Origin: an uncultured Acetatifactor sp.
GTDB lineage: Bacteria; Bacillota; Clostridia; Lachnospirales; Lachnospiraceae
NCBI GenBank assembly: GCA_947627115.1
Contig: CANQUQ010000003.1
Coordinates: forward strand, 62,001 to 126,000
Reading direction: 5' to 3'
Length of the DNA: 64,000 nucleotides
In this document: in pieces, positions 43,044 to 51,991 of the stretch
Layout of the letters: each line of letters begins with the position of its first letter
Position numbering within the stretch: the first letter of the stretch is position 1
The notes under the pieces: model-generated
Told to the model about the DNA's origin: nothing
The model's database searches: none
Seen by the model: only the letters and a program-made list of their open reading frames with translations
Program-made: the position numbers and the translations under genes

Positions 43044-46000
43044 CTACAGCTGCGCGATGTCCACCAGCGTCAGGCTGTTGCTTGCGTTCTCCAGACTTGT
43101 CACCAGGGCTCTGGCAGTGTCCATGGCGGTGATGCAGTTCACGCCCGTCTCAATGGCAGTCCGGCGGATCAGGAATCCGTCCCTGGACTTATCGCGGCCC
43201 TGCGTGGGCGTATCGATGACCAGATCGATCCTGTGGCCCAGTATCAGGTCGATGACCGTGGGCGACTCCTGGGAGATCTTGTTCACCTTTCTCGCCTTGA
43301 CTCCGGCCTCGTTCAGGGCCAGTGCCGTACTGCGGGTGGCGTAGATCGTGTAACCGAGCTTTTCGAAACGGCGGCCGATCTCTATGGCCTCCCCCTTGTC
43401 CGCGTCCTTTACGGTGATGATCATATTTTTATACTTGGGCAGATTCACGCCCGCGCCCAGGAAAGCCTTATACAGCGCTTCGTTAAAATCCTTTGCAATG
43501 CCGAGACACTCTCCCGTCGACTTCATCTCAGGTCCGAGGCTGATCTCGGCGCCCCTGATCTTCTCAAAGGAGAACACCGGCATCTTGACGGCATAATATT
43601 CTGCCTCCGGCTGCAGGCCGGGCTCGTAGCCCAGCTCCCGGATCGTCTTTCCGATGATGACCTCGGTGGCAAGGTCCACGATGGGAATGCCCGTCACCTT
43701 GCTGATATAGGGGACCGTCCTGGAAGAACGGGGATTCACTTCGATCACGTACACATCCTCGCCGATGGCGATGAACTGAATATTGATCAGGCCCTTTACA
43801 TGCAGAGCCTTTGCGAGTCGTCCGGTATACTCCGCGATCTTTTCCTTCACCGCGGCTCCGATGGTGGGCGCAGGGTAAACGGAGATGCTGTCGCCGGAAT
43901 GTACGCCGGTCCGCTCAATGTGTTCCATGATGCCGGGAATCAGGATATCGGTGCCGTCGCAGACCGCATCCACCTCCACCTCCTTGCCCTGAAGGTACTT
44001 GTCCACCAGGATGGGATGGTCCTGGGCAATGCGGTTGATGATCGCCATGAATTCCTCGATCTCCTGATCGGAAATGGCGATCTGCATTCCCTGGCCTCCC
44101 AGCACATAGGAAGGTCTCACCAGCACGGGATACCCCAGGCGGTTCGCCACAGCCTTGGCCTCCTGGGCGGTGTAGACGGTGCCCCCCGCCGCACGGGGAA
44201 TCTGCGTCTCCTCCAGTATTTTGTCAAAGAGCTCCCTGTCCTCGGCCGCGTCCACGTCCTCGGCCCTTGTTCCGAGGATGGGCACGCCCATCTTCATCAG
44301 GCTCTCCGTGAGCTTGATGGCAGTCTGTCCGCCGAACTGCACTACGGCTCCGTCCGGCTTTTCTATGTCCACGATGGATTCCACATCCTCCGGGGTCAGA
44401 GGCTCAAAGTACAGCTTATCCGCAATGTCGAAGTCGGTACTCACCGTTTCCGGGTTGTTGTTGATAATGACGGTCTCATAGCCCGCCTTCGAGAAAGCCC
44501 ACGTGGCATGCACGGAGCAGTAGTCGAACTCGATGCCCTGACCGATCCGGATGGGACCGGAGCCCAGCACCAGCACCTTCTTGCGGTCCCTGGTCTCCAC
44601 CGCCTCATTCTCTCCGCCGTAGACGGAATAGTAATAGGGAGTGGAAGCCGCGAACTCCGCGGCACAGGTGTCCACCATCTTGTAGACGGCACGGATGCCG
44701 TTCGCATGGCGCATGGCCTTGATCTCCTCTTCCGCTTTCCCGGTAAGTCTCGCGATCACGTTGTCAGGGAACTCTATCCGCTTTGCCTCCTTTAAGAGCG
44801 CAGGGGTGAGCTCCTGCGTTTTCAGCGCCTGTTCCATCTCGACCAGAACGGCTATCTTGTCTATGAACCACAGGTCGATGCTGGTGATGTCGCGGATCTC
44901 CTGAAGGCTCACGCCCTTTCTGACGGCCTCCGCAATGACCCATATCCTCTGGTCATCCACAACGGTCAGCCTCTCCCTCAATTCCTCCGGGGACAGTGCG
45001 CTGAAATCATAACTGTCCAGACAGTCCACGTGCTGCTCCAGAGAGCGGATGGCCTTCATCAGAGCGCCCTCAAAGTTGTCGCAGATGCTCATGACCTCGC
45101 CGGTAGCTTTCATCTGCGTGGTCAGCGTGCGCTTCGCGGTGATGAATTTATCGAAGGGAAGCCTGGGGATCTTGACCACACAGTAGTCCAGAGCCGGTTC
45201 AAAGCTTGCGTATGTCTTCTTTGTGATCGCGTTCCTGATCTCATCCAGCGTGTAGCCCAGGGCAATCTTGGCCGCCACCTTTGCGATGGGATAACCCGTT
45301 GCCTTGGATGCCAGCGCGGAGGAACGGCTCACTCTGGGATTCACCTCGATGACACAGTATTCAAAGCTGGTGGGATGCAGCGCGAACTGTACGTTGCAGC
45401 CGCCGGTGATCTGCAGCTCATTGATGATATTCAGGGCGGAAGTCCTGAGCATCTGGTACTCTTTATCGCTCAGGGTCTGGGAGGGAGCCACCACGATGCT
45501 GTCGCCGGTATGAACGCCCACGGGATCAATGTTCTCCATATTGCAGACCGTGATGCAGTTGCCGGCGCTGTCCCGCATCACCTCGTACTCAATCTCCTTC
45601 CAGCCGGCAATGCAGCGCTCTACCAGCACCTGACCCACACGGGAGAGCCGCAGGCCGTTCTCCAGGATCTCCTCCAGCTCCGTCAGATTGTGGGCAATGC
45701 CTCCGCCGGAACCGCCCAAGGTGTACGCAGGGCGAAGCACCACGGGAAAACCGATGGTGTTGGTGAACGCAACGCCTTCCTCCACCGTCTCCACCACCTT
45801 GGAGGCCGCGCAGGGCTCGCCGATGCGCTCCATCAGGTCCTTGAACTCCTGCCGGCCCTCCGCATTCCGGATAGTGGCCGCGGTGGTCCCCAGCAGCCTG
45901 ACGCCGTGGGAGGCCAGAAAGCCGGACTCCTCCAGCTCCATGCCCAGGTTCAGCCCCGCCTGTCCTCCCAGGGTGGGCAGAATACTGTCGGGCTTTTCTT

Positions 46001-46238
46001 TCTCTATGATCTGCTCCAGCACCTTTACGGTCAGGGGCTCAATGTAGACCTTATCCGCAATGTCCTTATCGGTCATGATGGTGGCAGGGTTGGAGTTCAC
46101 CAGAATTACCTCCACGCCCTCCTCCTTCAGGGAGCGGCAGGCCTGAGTGCCCGCATAGTCGAACTCTGCTGCCTGTCCGATGACGATGGGCCCGGAGCCG
46201 ATGACCATAACACGTTTTACTTCCGGATTTTTAGGCAT
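43044..46238 (-). CDS. carB: Carbamoyl phosphate synthase large subunit
   Basis: A 1064-residue CarB: two ATP-grasp halves, with VMVIGSGPIVIGQAAEFDYA at the start and VLVLGSGPIRIGQGIEFDYC at about residue 560, allosteric domain at the end (IDLVIDTPTQGRDKSRDGFL). It makes carbamoyl phosphate from bicarbonate, glutamine-derived ammonia and ATP for pyrimidine and arginine synthesis. The start at 46238 overlaps the carA stop by eight bases. Confidence 0.98.
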   Translation of the reverse strand: MPKNPEVKRVMVIGSGPIVIGQAAEFDYAGTQACRSLKEEGVEVILVNSNPATIMTDKDIADKVYIEPLTVKVLEQIIEKEKPDSILPTLGGQAGLNLGMELEESGFLASHGVRLLGTTAATIRNAEGRQEFKDLMERIGEPCAASKVVETVEEGVAFTNTIGFPVVLRPAYTLGGSGGGIAHNLTELEEILENGLRLSRVGQVLVERCIAGWKEIEYEVMRDSAGNCITVCNMENIDPVGVHTGDSIVVAPSQTLSDKEYQMLRTSALNIINELQITGGCNVQFALHPTSFEYCVIEVNPRVSRSSALASKATGYPIAKVAAKIALGYTLDEIRNAITKKTYASFEPALDYCVVKIPRLPFDKFITAKRTLTTQMKATGEVMSICDNFEGALMKAIRSLEQHVDCLDSYDFSALSPEELRERLTVVDDQRIWVIAEAVRKGVSLQEIRDITSIDLWFIDKIAVLVEMEQALKTQELTPALLKEAKRIEFPDNVIARLTGKAEEEIKAMRHANGIRAVYKMVDTCAAEFAASTPYYYSVYGGENEAVETRDRKKVLVLGSGPIRIGQGIEFDYCSVHATWAFSKAGYETVIINNNPETVSTDFDIADKLYFEPLTPEDVESIVDIEKPDGAVVQFGGQTAIKLTESLMKMGVPILGTRAEDVDAAEDRELFDKILEETQIPRAAGGTVYTAQEAKAVANRLGYPVLVRPSYVLGGQGMQIAISDQEIEEFMAIINRIAQDHPILVDKYLQGKEVEVDAVCDGTDILIPGIMEHIERTGVHSGDSISVYPAPTIGAAVKEKIAEYTGRLAKALHVKGLINIQFIAIGEDVYVIEVNPRSSRTVPYISKVTGIPIVDLATEVIIGKTIRELGYEPGLQPEAEYYAVKMPVFSFEKIRGAEISLGPEMKSTGECLGIAKDFNEALYKAFLGAGVNLPKYKNMIITVKDADKGEAIEIGRRFEKLGYTIYATRSTALALNEAGVKARKVNKISQESPTVIDLILGHRIDLVIDTPTQGRDKSRDGFLIRRTAIETGVNCITAMDTARALVTSLENASNSLTLVDIAQL

Positions 46239-47451
46239 TGCAATCCCTCCCTTCCGCGCAGGCGCCGCCGCTCTGCCGCATCATCTGGATAAATCTGTCG
46301 AACAGATATCTGGAATCCTGAGGACCGGGACAGGCCTCCGGATGGAACTGTACCGTAAAGATGTTCTTGCCGGTGTAGGCCAGGCCCTCGTTGGTACCGT
46401 CGTTCACGTTGACGAACGCCGGGACCGCTATGCCTTCGTCCAGCCTGTCCGTGTCCACCACATAACCGTGGTTCTGCGAGGAAATATAGACCCGGCCGGT
46501 CTTCAGATCCTTCACGGGGTGATTGCCGCCCCTGTGCCCGTATTTCATCTTATGGGTGTCCGCACCCGCCGCCAGGGCCATGAGCTGGTGCCCCAGACAG
46601 ATGGCAAAAATAGGAATATCCGTGTTGTAAAGCTTTTTGATCTCCTCTATGATCGAAGCACATTCCTTGGGATCGCCGGGGCCGTTGCTCAGCATGATCC
46701 CGTCCGGAGCGTCCGCGATGATCTCCTCCGCCAAGGTCAGGGCAGGGTATACCGTTACGCTGCAGCCTCTCTCCGCCAGAGAGCGGGCGATGTTTGCCTT
46801 TGCCCCCAGATCCAGCAGCGCCACCCTCAATCCTGCGCCGTTCAATTCCTTCACCAGAGCAGGTCTCTGCTCCCGCACGCCCCTTCCGTAGGCTTCCCCG
46901 TCGAACCGTGCGGAGCCGGACAAAGGACCGTTCTGCGCCAGATCCGTGGCGGGCTGTACCCGGAACTTTTCCCTGCAGGTGACCTTTTCCACCACCTTTC
47001 CCGTGGTGTACGCCCTCAGCCTGGGCAGGAGCCGTTCCACATCATAATTTTCATCTGTGGTGATCATGCCGTTCATAGTGCCCTTTTCCCGCAGGAGCTT
47101 GGTCAGCGCCCTGGTATCGATTCCCGCGATGCCGGGCACGCCGTTCTCCTCCAGGAACTGCTGTATGGTAATATCGTTTCGGAAATTGCTGGGAATACGG
47201 GAGAGCTCCCGCACGATGAAGCCGTCCGGCCAGGGTCTTAAGGATTCCATATCGTCTTTACAGATGCCGTAATTGCCGATGAGAGGATAGGTCATGCACA
47301 CTGCCTGACCTGCGTAGGAGGGATCGGTAAGCACCTCCAGATACCCCGCCATGGACGTGTTGAATACGATCTCACTGACCACCTCTTTGACAGCTCCGAT
47401 GTGCGTTCCCTCAAATACGGTACCGTCCTCCAGAATCAAAAACGCTTTCAT
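46231..47451 (-). CDS. carA: Carbamoyl phosphate synthase small subunit
   Basis: A 406-residue CarA (glutamine amidotransferase subunit): KAFLILEDGTVFEGTHIGA, NTSMAGYLEVLTDPSYAGQA, MLSNGPGDPKECASIIEEIK, ICLGHQLMALAAGADTHKMK (catalytic Cys) and VQFHPEACPGPQDSRYLFDR (catalytic His). It supplies ammonia to CarB. The open frame extends 74 codons upstream, but the ATG at 47451 is the family start, behind a GAGGAAG site. A promoter lies about 105 bases upstream. Confidence 0.97.
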   Translation of the reverse strand: MKAFLILEDGTVFEGTHIGAVKEVVSEIVFNTSMAGYLEVLTDPSYAGQAVCMTYPLIGNYGICKDDMESLRPWPDGFIVRELSRIPSNFRNDITIQQFLEENGVPGIAGIDTRALTKLLREKGTMNGMITTDENYDVERLLPRLRAYTTGKVVEKVTCREKFRVQPATDLAQNGPLSGSARFDGEAYGRGVREQRPALVKELNGAGLRVALLDLGAKANIARSLAERGCSVTVYPALTLAEEIIADAPDGIMLSNGPGDPKECASIIEEIKKLYNTDIPIFAICLGHQLMALAAGADTHKMKYGHRGGNHPVKDLKTGRVYISSQNHGYVVDTDRLDEGIAVPAFVNVNDGTNEGLAYTGKNIFTVQFHPEACPGPQDSRYLFDRFIQMMRQSGGACAEGRDCNA

Positions 47452-47556
47452 CTTCCTCGCCCTGCCTCCTTCGCATCCTGTTCGCAGAAAAAATGGACGG
47501 GCAATAAAAATATGCCTATCCACCTTCGGATAATATGCATGTTCTCTTTCCTTATC

Positions 47557-47585
47557 AATATACCCTCCGCCGCGGATTCTGTCAA
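47557..47585 (-). promoter_or_regulatory. Promoter of carAB
   Basis: Minus strand: TTGACA (47585-47580), 17-base spacer, TATATT (47562-47557), leaving a leader of about 100 bases before carA. I saw no clear PyrR-type hairpin set in it. Confidence 0.75.
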
Positions 47586-47626
47586 CTTGTTTCTCTGCGG
47601 CGGAGGCTTTCACACCCTCTATGACT

Positions 47627-50578
47627 TCAGGCCTTCTCTTTTTCCTCCACCCTGAAATAACACAGCCGCACATCCCCCTTCAGGCGGATCGTCAGCGAGC
47701 AGACAGGCTTTTCTTTTCCCCGCTCTTCTGACAGGATATCGGCCATATTATCGGGGAACTCCAGACGCACCTCCGTGTAGACGGCCCTCCAGGTCCGCCG
47801 GCGCTCGCAAAAATCCCTGCGCTCTTTTTCGTCCTTAGGCTCAGGAGGGCTCTGGAGATAATGGATGGTGTCGCCCTCCCAGCCGGCCACCGGTATCCCG
47901 TTGACCATCACCTCCGCGCTGCCTCCCCGCCGGCTCTTTAAATACAGACGGATCGCAGCGGGCCTCTCCCCCATCAGGCAGTCTCTGTAGCACAGAATGC
48001 CCTCGCCTGAAGGGTCTGCCAACGCGGCCGCGCAGTAACCGTACTGCCCTTCTGTGAGGACAATATTTTCATATTCGTCATAGCGGTCCGCCGCCGTCTT
48101 GTCGGTCAGCTTTCGGAGCCCCGGCCTTGTGCCCGGAATTTTTACCGTGGTCTTAAGCCGGGCGTCTGCGCTGGAGGCGCCTGCAAAAACGGTGTAGATG
48201 CCTTCCTCCACCATAAGCGTTCCGCTGACCGCATCGTAGAACCGGAATTCCTCCACCGGCACGGACAGCTCCACCCGGCGCGTCTCCCCCGGATTCACGC
48301 TTTTCAGGCGCCGGAATCCGAGAAGCTGCCGGAGCGGCTTTTTCACACGCGACGCCGGGGCGGTCCCGTATACCTGTGCCACCTCGTCGCTGACCCTGCC
48401 GCCGGTATTTTTCACCCTGAACGATATCTGCAGACAGGCATCTTCCGAGAGCGTGACCGTCAGATCCGAATAGGCAAAGGAGGTATAGGTCAGCCCATAC
48501 CCGAAGGGATAGAGAGCTTCCCCCTCAAAATAGCGGTACGTGCGGCCGTTCTTGATGATGTCGTAGTCATCGATGGCCGGAAGCTGACTGTCATCGGCAT
48601 ACCATGTCATATTCAGCCGGCCCGCGGGAGCGTTCCTCCCGAAGACCGTCTCCGCCATGGCACTTCCCATATCCTGCGCTCCGGTGGCGCTCCAGAGAAT
48701 TGCGGATGCCTTTTTGTCAATTTCCCCTATGGCATAAGGATAGTTGGAAAACAATACCACCACGGCCCGGCGGCAGCGCTGCACCACCGCATCGAACAGC
48801 TCTTCCTGCGCCGGCGGCAGCGCAATAGTACGGCGGTCCGTTTCCTCCTTGGCATTGATCATGGGATTGCAGCCGAGCGCCAGGATCACCGTCTGAGAGG
48901 CTGCCGCCAGACTGCATGCCTTTTCCCTTCCGGACTCCACTACCTCCACGGTAAAATGTGCGCCCGCTCTTTCCTTCGTGGACCACAGGCTGCCGTCCCC
49001 CCGGACCTCCAGGGGCGAATCGAAACGGTCGGTCAGTATCACACTGCCGTCCTGCTGTCTGTGCATATGGAACAGTTCCAGGACGAACCAGTCAAAGACG
49101 GCATCCTTTTCGGCGGCAATTCTTCCGGACTCCCCGGTGTCCTCTTCCTCCGGCGGAAGCACTCTGGCATTCATATATTTTCCGGTGCGGACGCAGCGAA
49201 GGGCAATACTGCCCTCCCCCCAATCCTCCAGGACGAACACATCCGGCTTCTCGGAAAGCGTCAGCAGATCATCCGCTCCCACGGCGATCCCCCCTTCTCC
49301 GCACCGCAGCATCACCCGGTCCCAGCCGTCCGCAAAGGGCGGTTCCCATCCCAGGCTCTCCGTCAGTCCCTCACACAGTGTCTTCCGAAAGGGCGGCTGT
49401 CCGCCGTACCAATCCTGATGCCAGACATTGGCCAGCGGACCTATCAGGGCAAAGGAACCCTCCGGCATGTTTTCTGGCAACGGCAGGATACCGTCATTTT
49501 TCAGAAGCACCACCGCCTCTCTGGACACCTGTCTGCAGACGGCCTTGTTCTCTTCGGAGAGCAGATCCTTCTCCGTCACCCGGTCAAAGGGATTCCTCTG
49601 CGGCTCGTCGAACAGTCCCAGACGCAGCTTGGTGCGGAACATGTTGCCCACGGCCCTGTCGATCTCCCCTTCCGTCAAAAGTCCCAGCTCCACAGCCTCA
49701 CCGGCTGCCTTCTCCACCGTTTCGGGATTGTCGGTCATGGAGTCCACGCCGGCCCTGACGGCGCCCGCCAGCGTTTCCGCGTGAATACCGTAATAATGCT
49801 GGACGTTGACCACCATATCCATCGCTCCGCCGTCGCTGACCGCATGCTTCAGGCCGTACTGATCCTTCAGGATCCTCTGTACCTCGCTGTTCAACAGACC
49901 GGGGACGCCGTTGACCTTGTTGTAGGCGGTCATGACGGCTTCCGCCCTTCCCTTTTCGATCGCGCGGCGGAAGGGCTCCAGATACAGCTCATACCTGTTG
50001 CGGGGATCGATGGAGGAGCTTTTCCAGCAGCGCCCCTCCTCGGTGTTGTTGCCGTAAAAATGCTTCAGGGTGGCGGCAATGCGCAGATAATGGGGATCGT
50101 CGCCCTGCATTCCCTGAATGTATGCGGAGGCCATCTCACCTATCAGCAGAGGGTCCTCGCCGTACCCCTCCTCGTTTCTGCCCCATCTCGGATCACGCTC
50201 CAGATCCACGGTGGGCGCCCAGCGGCTCAATCCCTGTCCGCCGTGGCGATGACTGATCACGCGGGCTTCCGTCCCCGTGACCTGACCGGCCTGTCTGATC
50301 AGCTCCGGGTCCCAGGTGGCGCTCATGCCCAGCGGCTGCACAAAGGAGGTGGTATTCTCCGGAACGCCGCCCTTGAAATGATCGTTCCGGGCCTGCACGC
50401 CGTGAGCCGCCTCTCCGCCCACGCCCGATGCGGGTATCCCTAGGCGCTCGATCGCCGGAACGCCGGAGGAGAGACATTTCAGCTTTTCCTCCAGCGTCAG
50501 CTCCTCCAGCAGCCATTCCAGCCTCTCCTCGATCGGCAGCGACACGTCCCAAAAGGGAGTATTCTTCTTTTTATCCAT
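47627..50578 (-). CDS. GH3 beta-glucosidase-like enzyme with inserted beta domain
   Basis: A 983-residue glycoside hydrolase family 3 protein: N-terminal barrel with GEAAHGVQAR, APTVDLERDPRWGRNEEGYG, KHFYGNN (172-178) and the nucleophile Asp249 in HAVSDGGAMD; alpha/beta sandwich (VLLKNDGILPLPEN, FSNYPYAIGEIDKKASAILW); Fn3-like domain (YPFGYGLTYTSFAYSDLTVT) and a further beta domain at the end. Residues about 421-552 are an insertion in the sandwich that looks like a fascin-type beta-trefoil (GSIALRCVRTGKYMNARVLP, SPLEVRGDGSLWSTKERAGA). No signal peptide, so it is cytosolic and probably acts on imported oligosaccharides. Substrate uncertain. Confidence 0.93.
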   Translation of the reverse strand: MDKKKNTPFWDVSLPIEERLEWLLEELTLEEKLKCLSSGVPAIERLGIPASGVGGEAAHGVQARNDHFKGGVPENTTSFVQPLGMSATWDPELIRQAGQVTGTEARVISHRHGGQGLSRWAPTVDLERDPRWGRNEEGYGEDPLLIGEMASAYIQGMQGDDPHYLRIAATLKHFYGNNTEEGRCWKSSSIDPRNRYELYLEPFRRAIEKGRAEAVMTAYNKVNGVPGLLNSEVQRILKDQYGLKHAVSDGGAMDMVVNVQHYYGIHAETLAGAVRAGVDSMTDNPETVEKAAGEAVELGLLTEGEIDRAVGNMFRTKLRLGLFDEPQRNPFDRVTEKDLLSEENKAVCRQVSREAVVLLKNDGILPLPENMPEGSFALIGPLANVWHQDWYGGQPPFRKTLCEGLTESLGWEPPFADGWDRVMLRCGEGGIAVGADDLLTLSEKPDVFVLEDWGEGSIALRCVRTGKYMNARVLPPEEEDTGESGRIAAEKDAVFDWFVLELFHMHRQQDGSVILTDRFDSPLEVRGDGSLWSTKERAGAHFTVEVVESGREKACSLAAASQTVILALGCNPMINAKEETDRRTIALPPAQEELFDAVVQRCRRAVVVLFSNYPYAIGEIDKKASAILWSATGAQDMGSAMAETVFGRNAPAGRLNMTWYADDSQLPAIDDYDIIKNGRTYRYFEGEALYPFGYGLTYTSFAYSDLTVTLSEDACLQISFRVKNTGGRVSDEVAQVYGTAPASRVKKPLRQLLGFRRLKSVNPGETRRVELSVPVEEFRFYDAVSGTLMVEEGIYTVFAGASSADARLKTTVKIPGTRPGLRKLTDKTAADRYDEYENIVLTEGQYGYCAAALADPSGEGILCYRDCLMGERPAAIRLYLKSRRGGSAEVMVNGIPVAGWEGDTIHYLQSPPEPKDEKERRDFCERRRTWRAVYTEVRLEFPDNMADILSEERGKEKPVCSLTIRLKGDVRLCYFRVEEKEKA

Positions 50579-50648
50579 ACGAAATCATCCTCCGCATTCC
50601 CTGTCTGTGATACCTTTTTCCTTATATCTGCACAACAGCTATAAAAAA

Positions 50649-50686
50649 CCCCTTCGCAAGCTCTCACATATGATCTTGCAAAGGGG
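50649..50686 (-). terminator. Terminator after the EAL-HDOD gene
   Basis: Arms 50649-50660 and 50675-50686 form a 12-base stem with one mismatch; a run of T's follows on the minus strand. Confidence 0.85.
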
Positions 50687-50710
50687 CATGGCAGGCCTTG
50701 CCGCCGATCT

Positions 50711-51943
50711 TTATTTTGTCTTGTCGAACATCAGATCCCTGTACCAGCGGAGCGAATTCATATAGGCTTCGTTCACGGGGCCGACATCCATCTTCGCCAG
50801 CAGGAGCAGTCTGGATACCTCAGGCCAGTTCGCATTTTCGTACTGCTGCATCAGGTTCAGCACGGGAAAGAGCTTTCCGCCGCCGCCGATCAGCGCCTCT
50901 CTGACATCCCCTGCCACCATGACCATCTCCAGGGCCTCCTCCATAGGCTTTTCCAGGATCACATCCAGCACGGAGAACAGCCCCATCAGGAACAGCTCTT
51001 CGCTTTGATTCTGCATGCCGAACACGGGTGCCAGAAATTCCGCGAACTTTGCCCGCAGCAGGGAAAGCCTGGTGACCTCGCTTGGCTTGTCGGAATACAT
51101 CTCGTTGACCACGGCCGTGTTGATCCATTTCCGCAGCTCCCTCTGGCCCAGCATAGCCGCCGCATGCCGGATGGTGGATATACCGGAATTCACCGTCATA
51201 CGGTTCACCATCTGCAGCAGCGAGATCGTCAGCGCCGTATCACGTCCGATGATGTCTGCGGCGGCAGTCAGTTCAAAGTTCGGATTGTTCACCGTATTCA
51301 GCAGCTCGATATAGTTCACCTTCAGGGGCGCGACCTCATGGGAGCCCCTGGTCACAGGCACACGGTAAAAGTTGCCCTCATACAGCTGATAGCCGCCCCG
51401 CTCCTTCAGCGCCTCAAAATCGTCCATCGTATCGATGCCGCCGGCGCACAGATTGATGTTCGGATACAGCTTGCTGAAATAGATCTTTGCCTTATCGATG
51501 GCAATTTTACGATTGTCCAGAAATATATAGTCTGACAGCCTCAAGATCTCTCTGTAATTCTCAAAATCGGCGACCGCCAGCTTGCGCACGGCCAGCTTGT
51601 AGCCCTTTTCCCGCAGCTCCCTCAATCTGGAAACATAGTTCTCCAGAGGCGGGATCGTATTGTCAATCAGAAAAGCGATCCTCTCGTGAGGGGCATCGCA
51701 CTGACTCTCCACATCGGAAAATACGGAGACGTTGCTGACCGGCACAAAAATTTCCTTGTCCTCGGAAAGCGTCTCGATTCCCATGGTACGAATCAGCTCC
51801 AGGCCCTCGACGGTGGTCGCGCCGTCATTTTGTCTGGTGCCCAGCATCATGGGATCCAGGAAAAAATTGTCCTTCTGGGAAAATACGGAGTATGCGCGCA
51901 CAGCCATATTCTCATCAAAAAGAGGTATCAATGCCAATAACAT
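50711..51943 (-). CDS. EAL-HDOD signalling protein (YuxH-like)
   Basis: A protein of about 410 residues: an N-terminal EAL-derived domain without the EAL motif or key catalytic residues (LIDNTIPPLENYVSRLRELR, YKLAVRKLAVADFENYREI), and a C-terminal HDOD domain (ELTAAADIIGRDTALTISLL, RHAAAMLGQRELRKWI). The type is widespread in bacteria; it probably binds partner proteins and does not hydrolyse c-di-GMP. The ATG at 51943 is six bases after a GTG in the same frame; neither start has a strong ribosome site. It follows purL. Confidence 0.88.
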   Translation of the reverse strand: MLLALIPLFDENMAVRAYSVFSQKDNFFLDPMMLGTRQNDGATTVEGLELIRTMGIETLSEDKEIFVPVSNVSVFSDVESQCDAPHERIAFLIDNTIPPLENYVSRLRELREKGYKLAVRKLAVADFENYREILRLSDYIFLDNRKIAIDKAKIYFSKLYPNINLCAGGIDTMDDFEALKERGGYQLYEGNFYRVPVTRGSHEVAPLKVNYIELLNTVNNPNFELTAAADIIGRDTALTISLLQMVNRMTVNSGISTIRHAAAMLGQRELRKWINTAVVNEMYSDKPSEVTRLSLLRAKFAEFLAPVFGMQNQSEELFLMGLFSVLDVILEKPMEEALEMVMVAGDVREALIGGGGKLFPVLNLMQQYENANWPEVSRLLLLAKMDVGPVNEAYMNSLRWYRDLMFDKTK

Positions 51944-51991
51944 ATCCACTCACCCGTACGATGATCCGCCATCGCCCTTTCTGTCACCTGT

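Noticed and set aside
43233..46292. Long plus-strand frames opposite carB
   Set aside because: Histidine- and leucine-rich antisense shadows of a highly conserved minus-strand gene.
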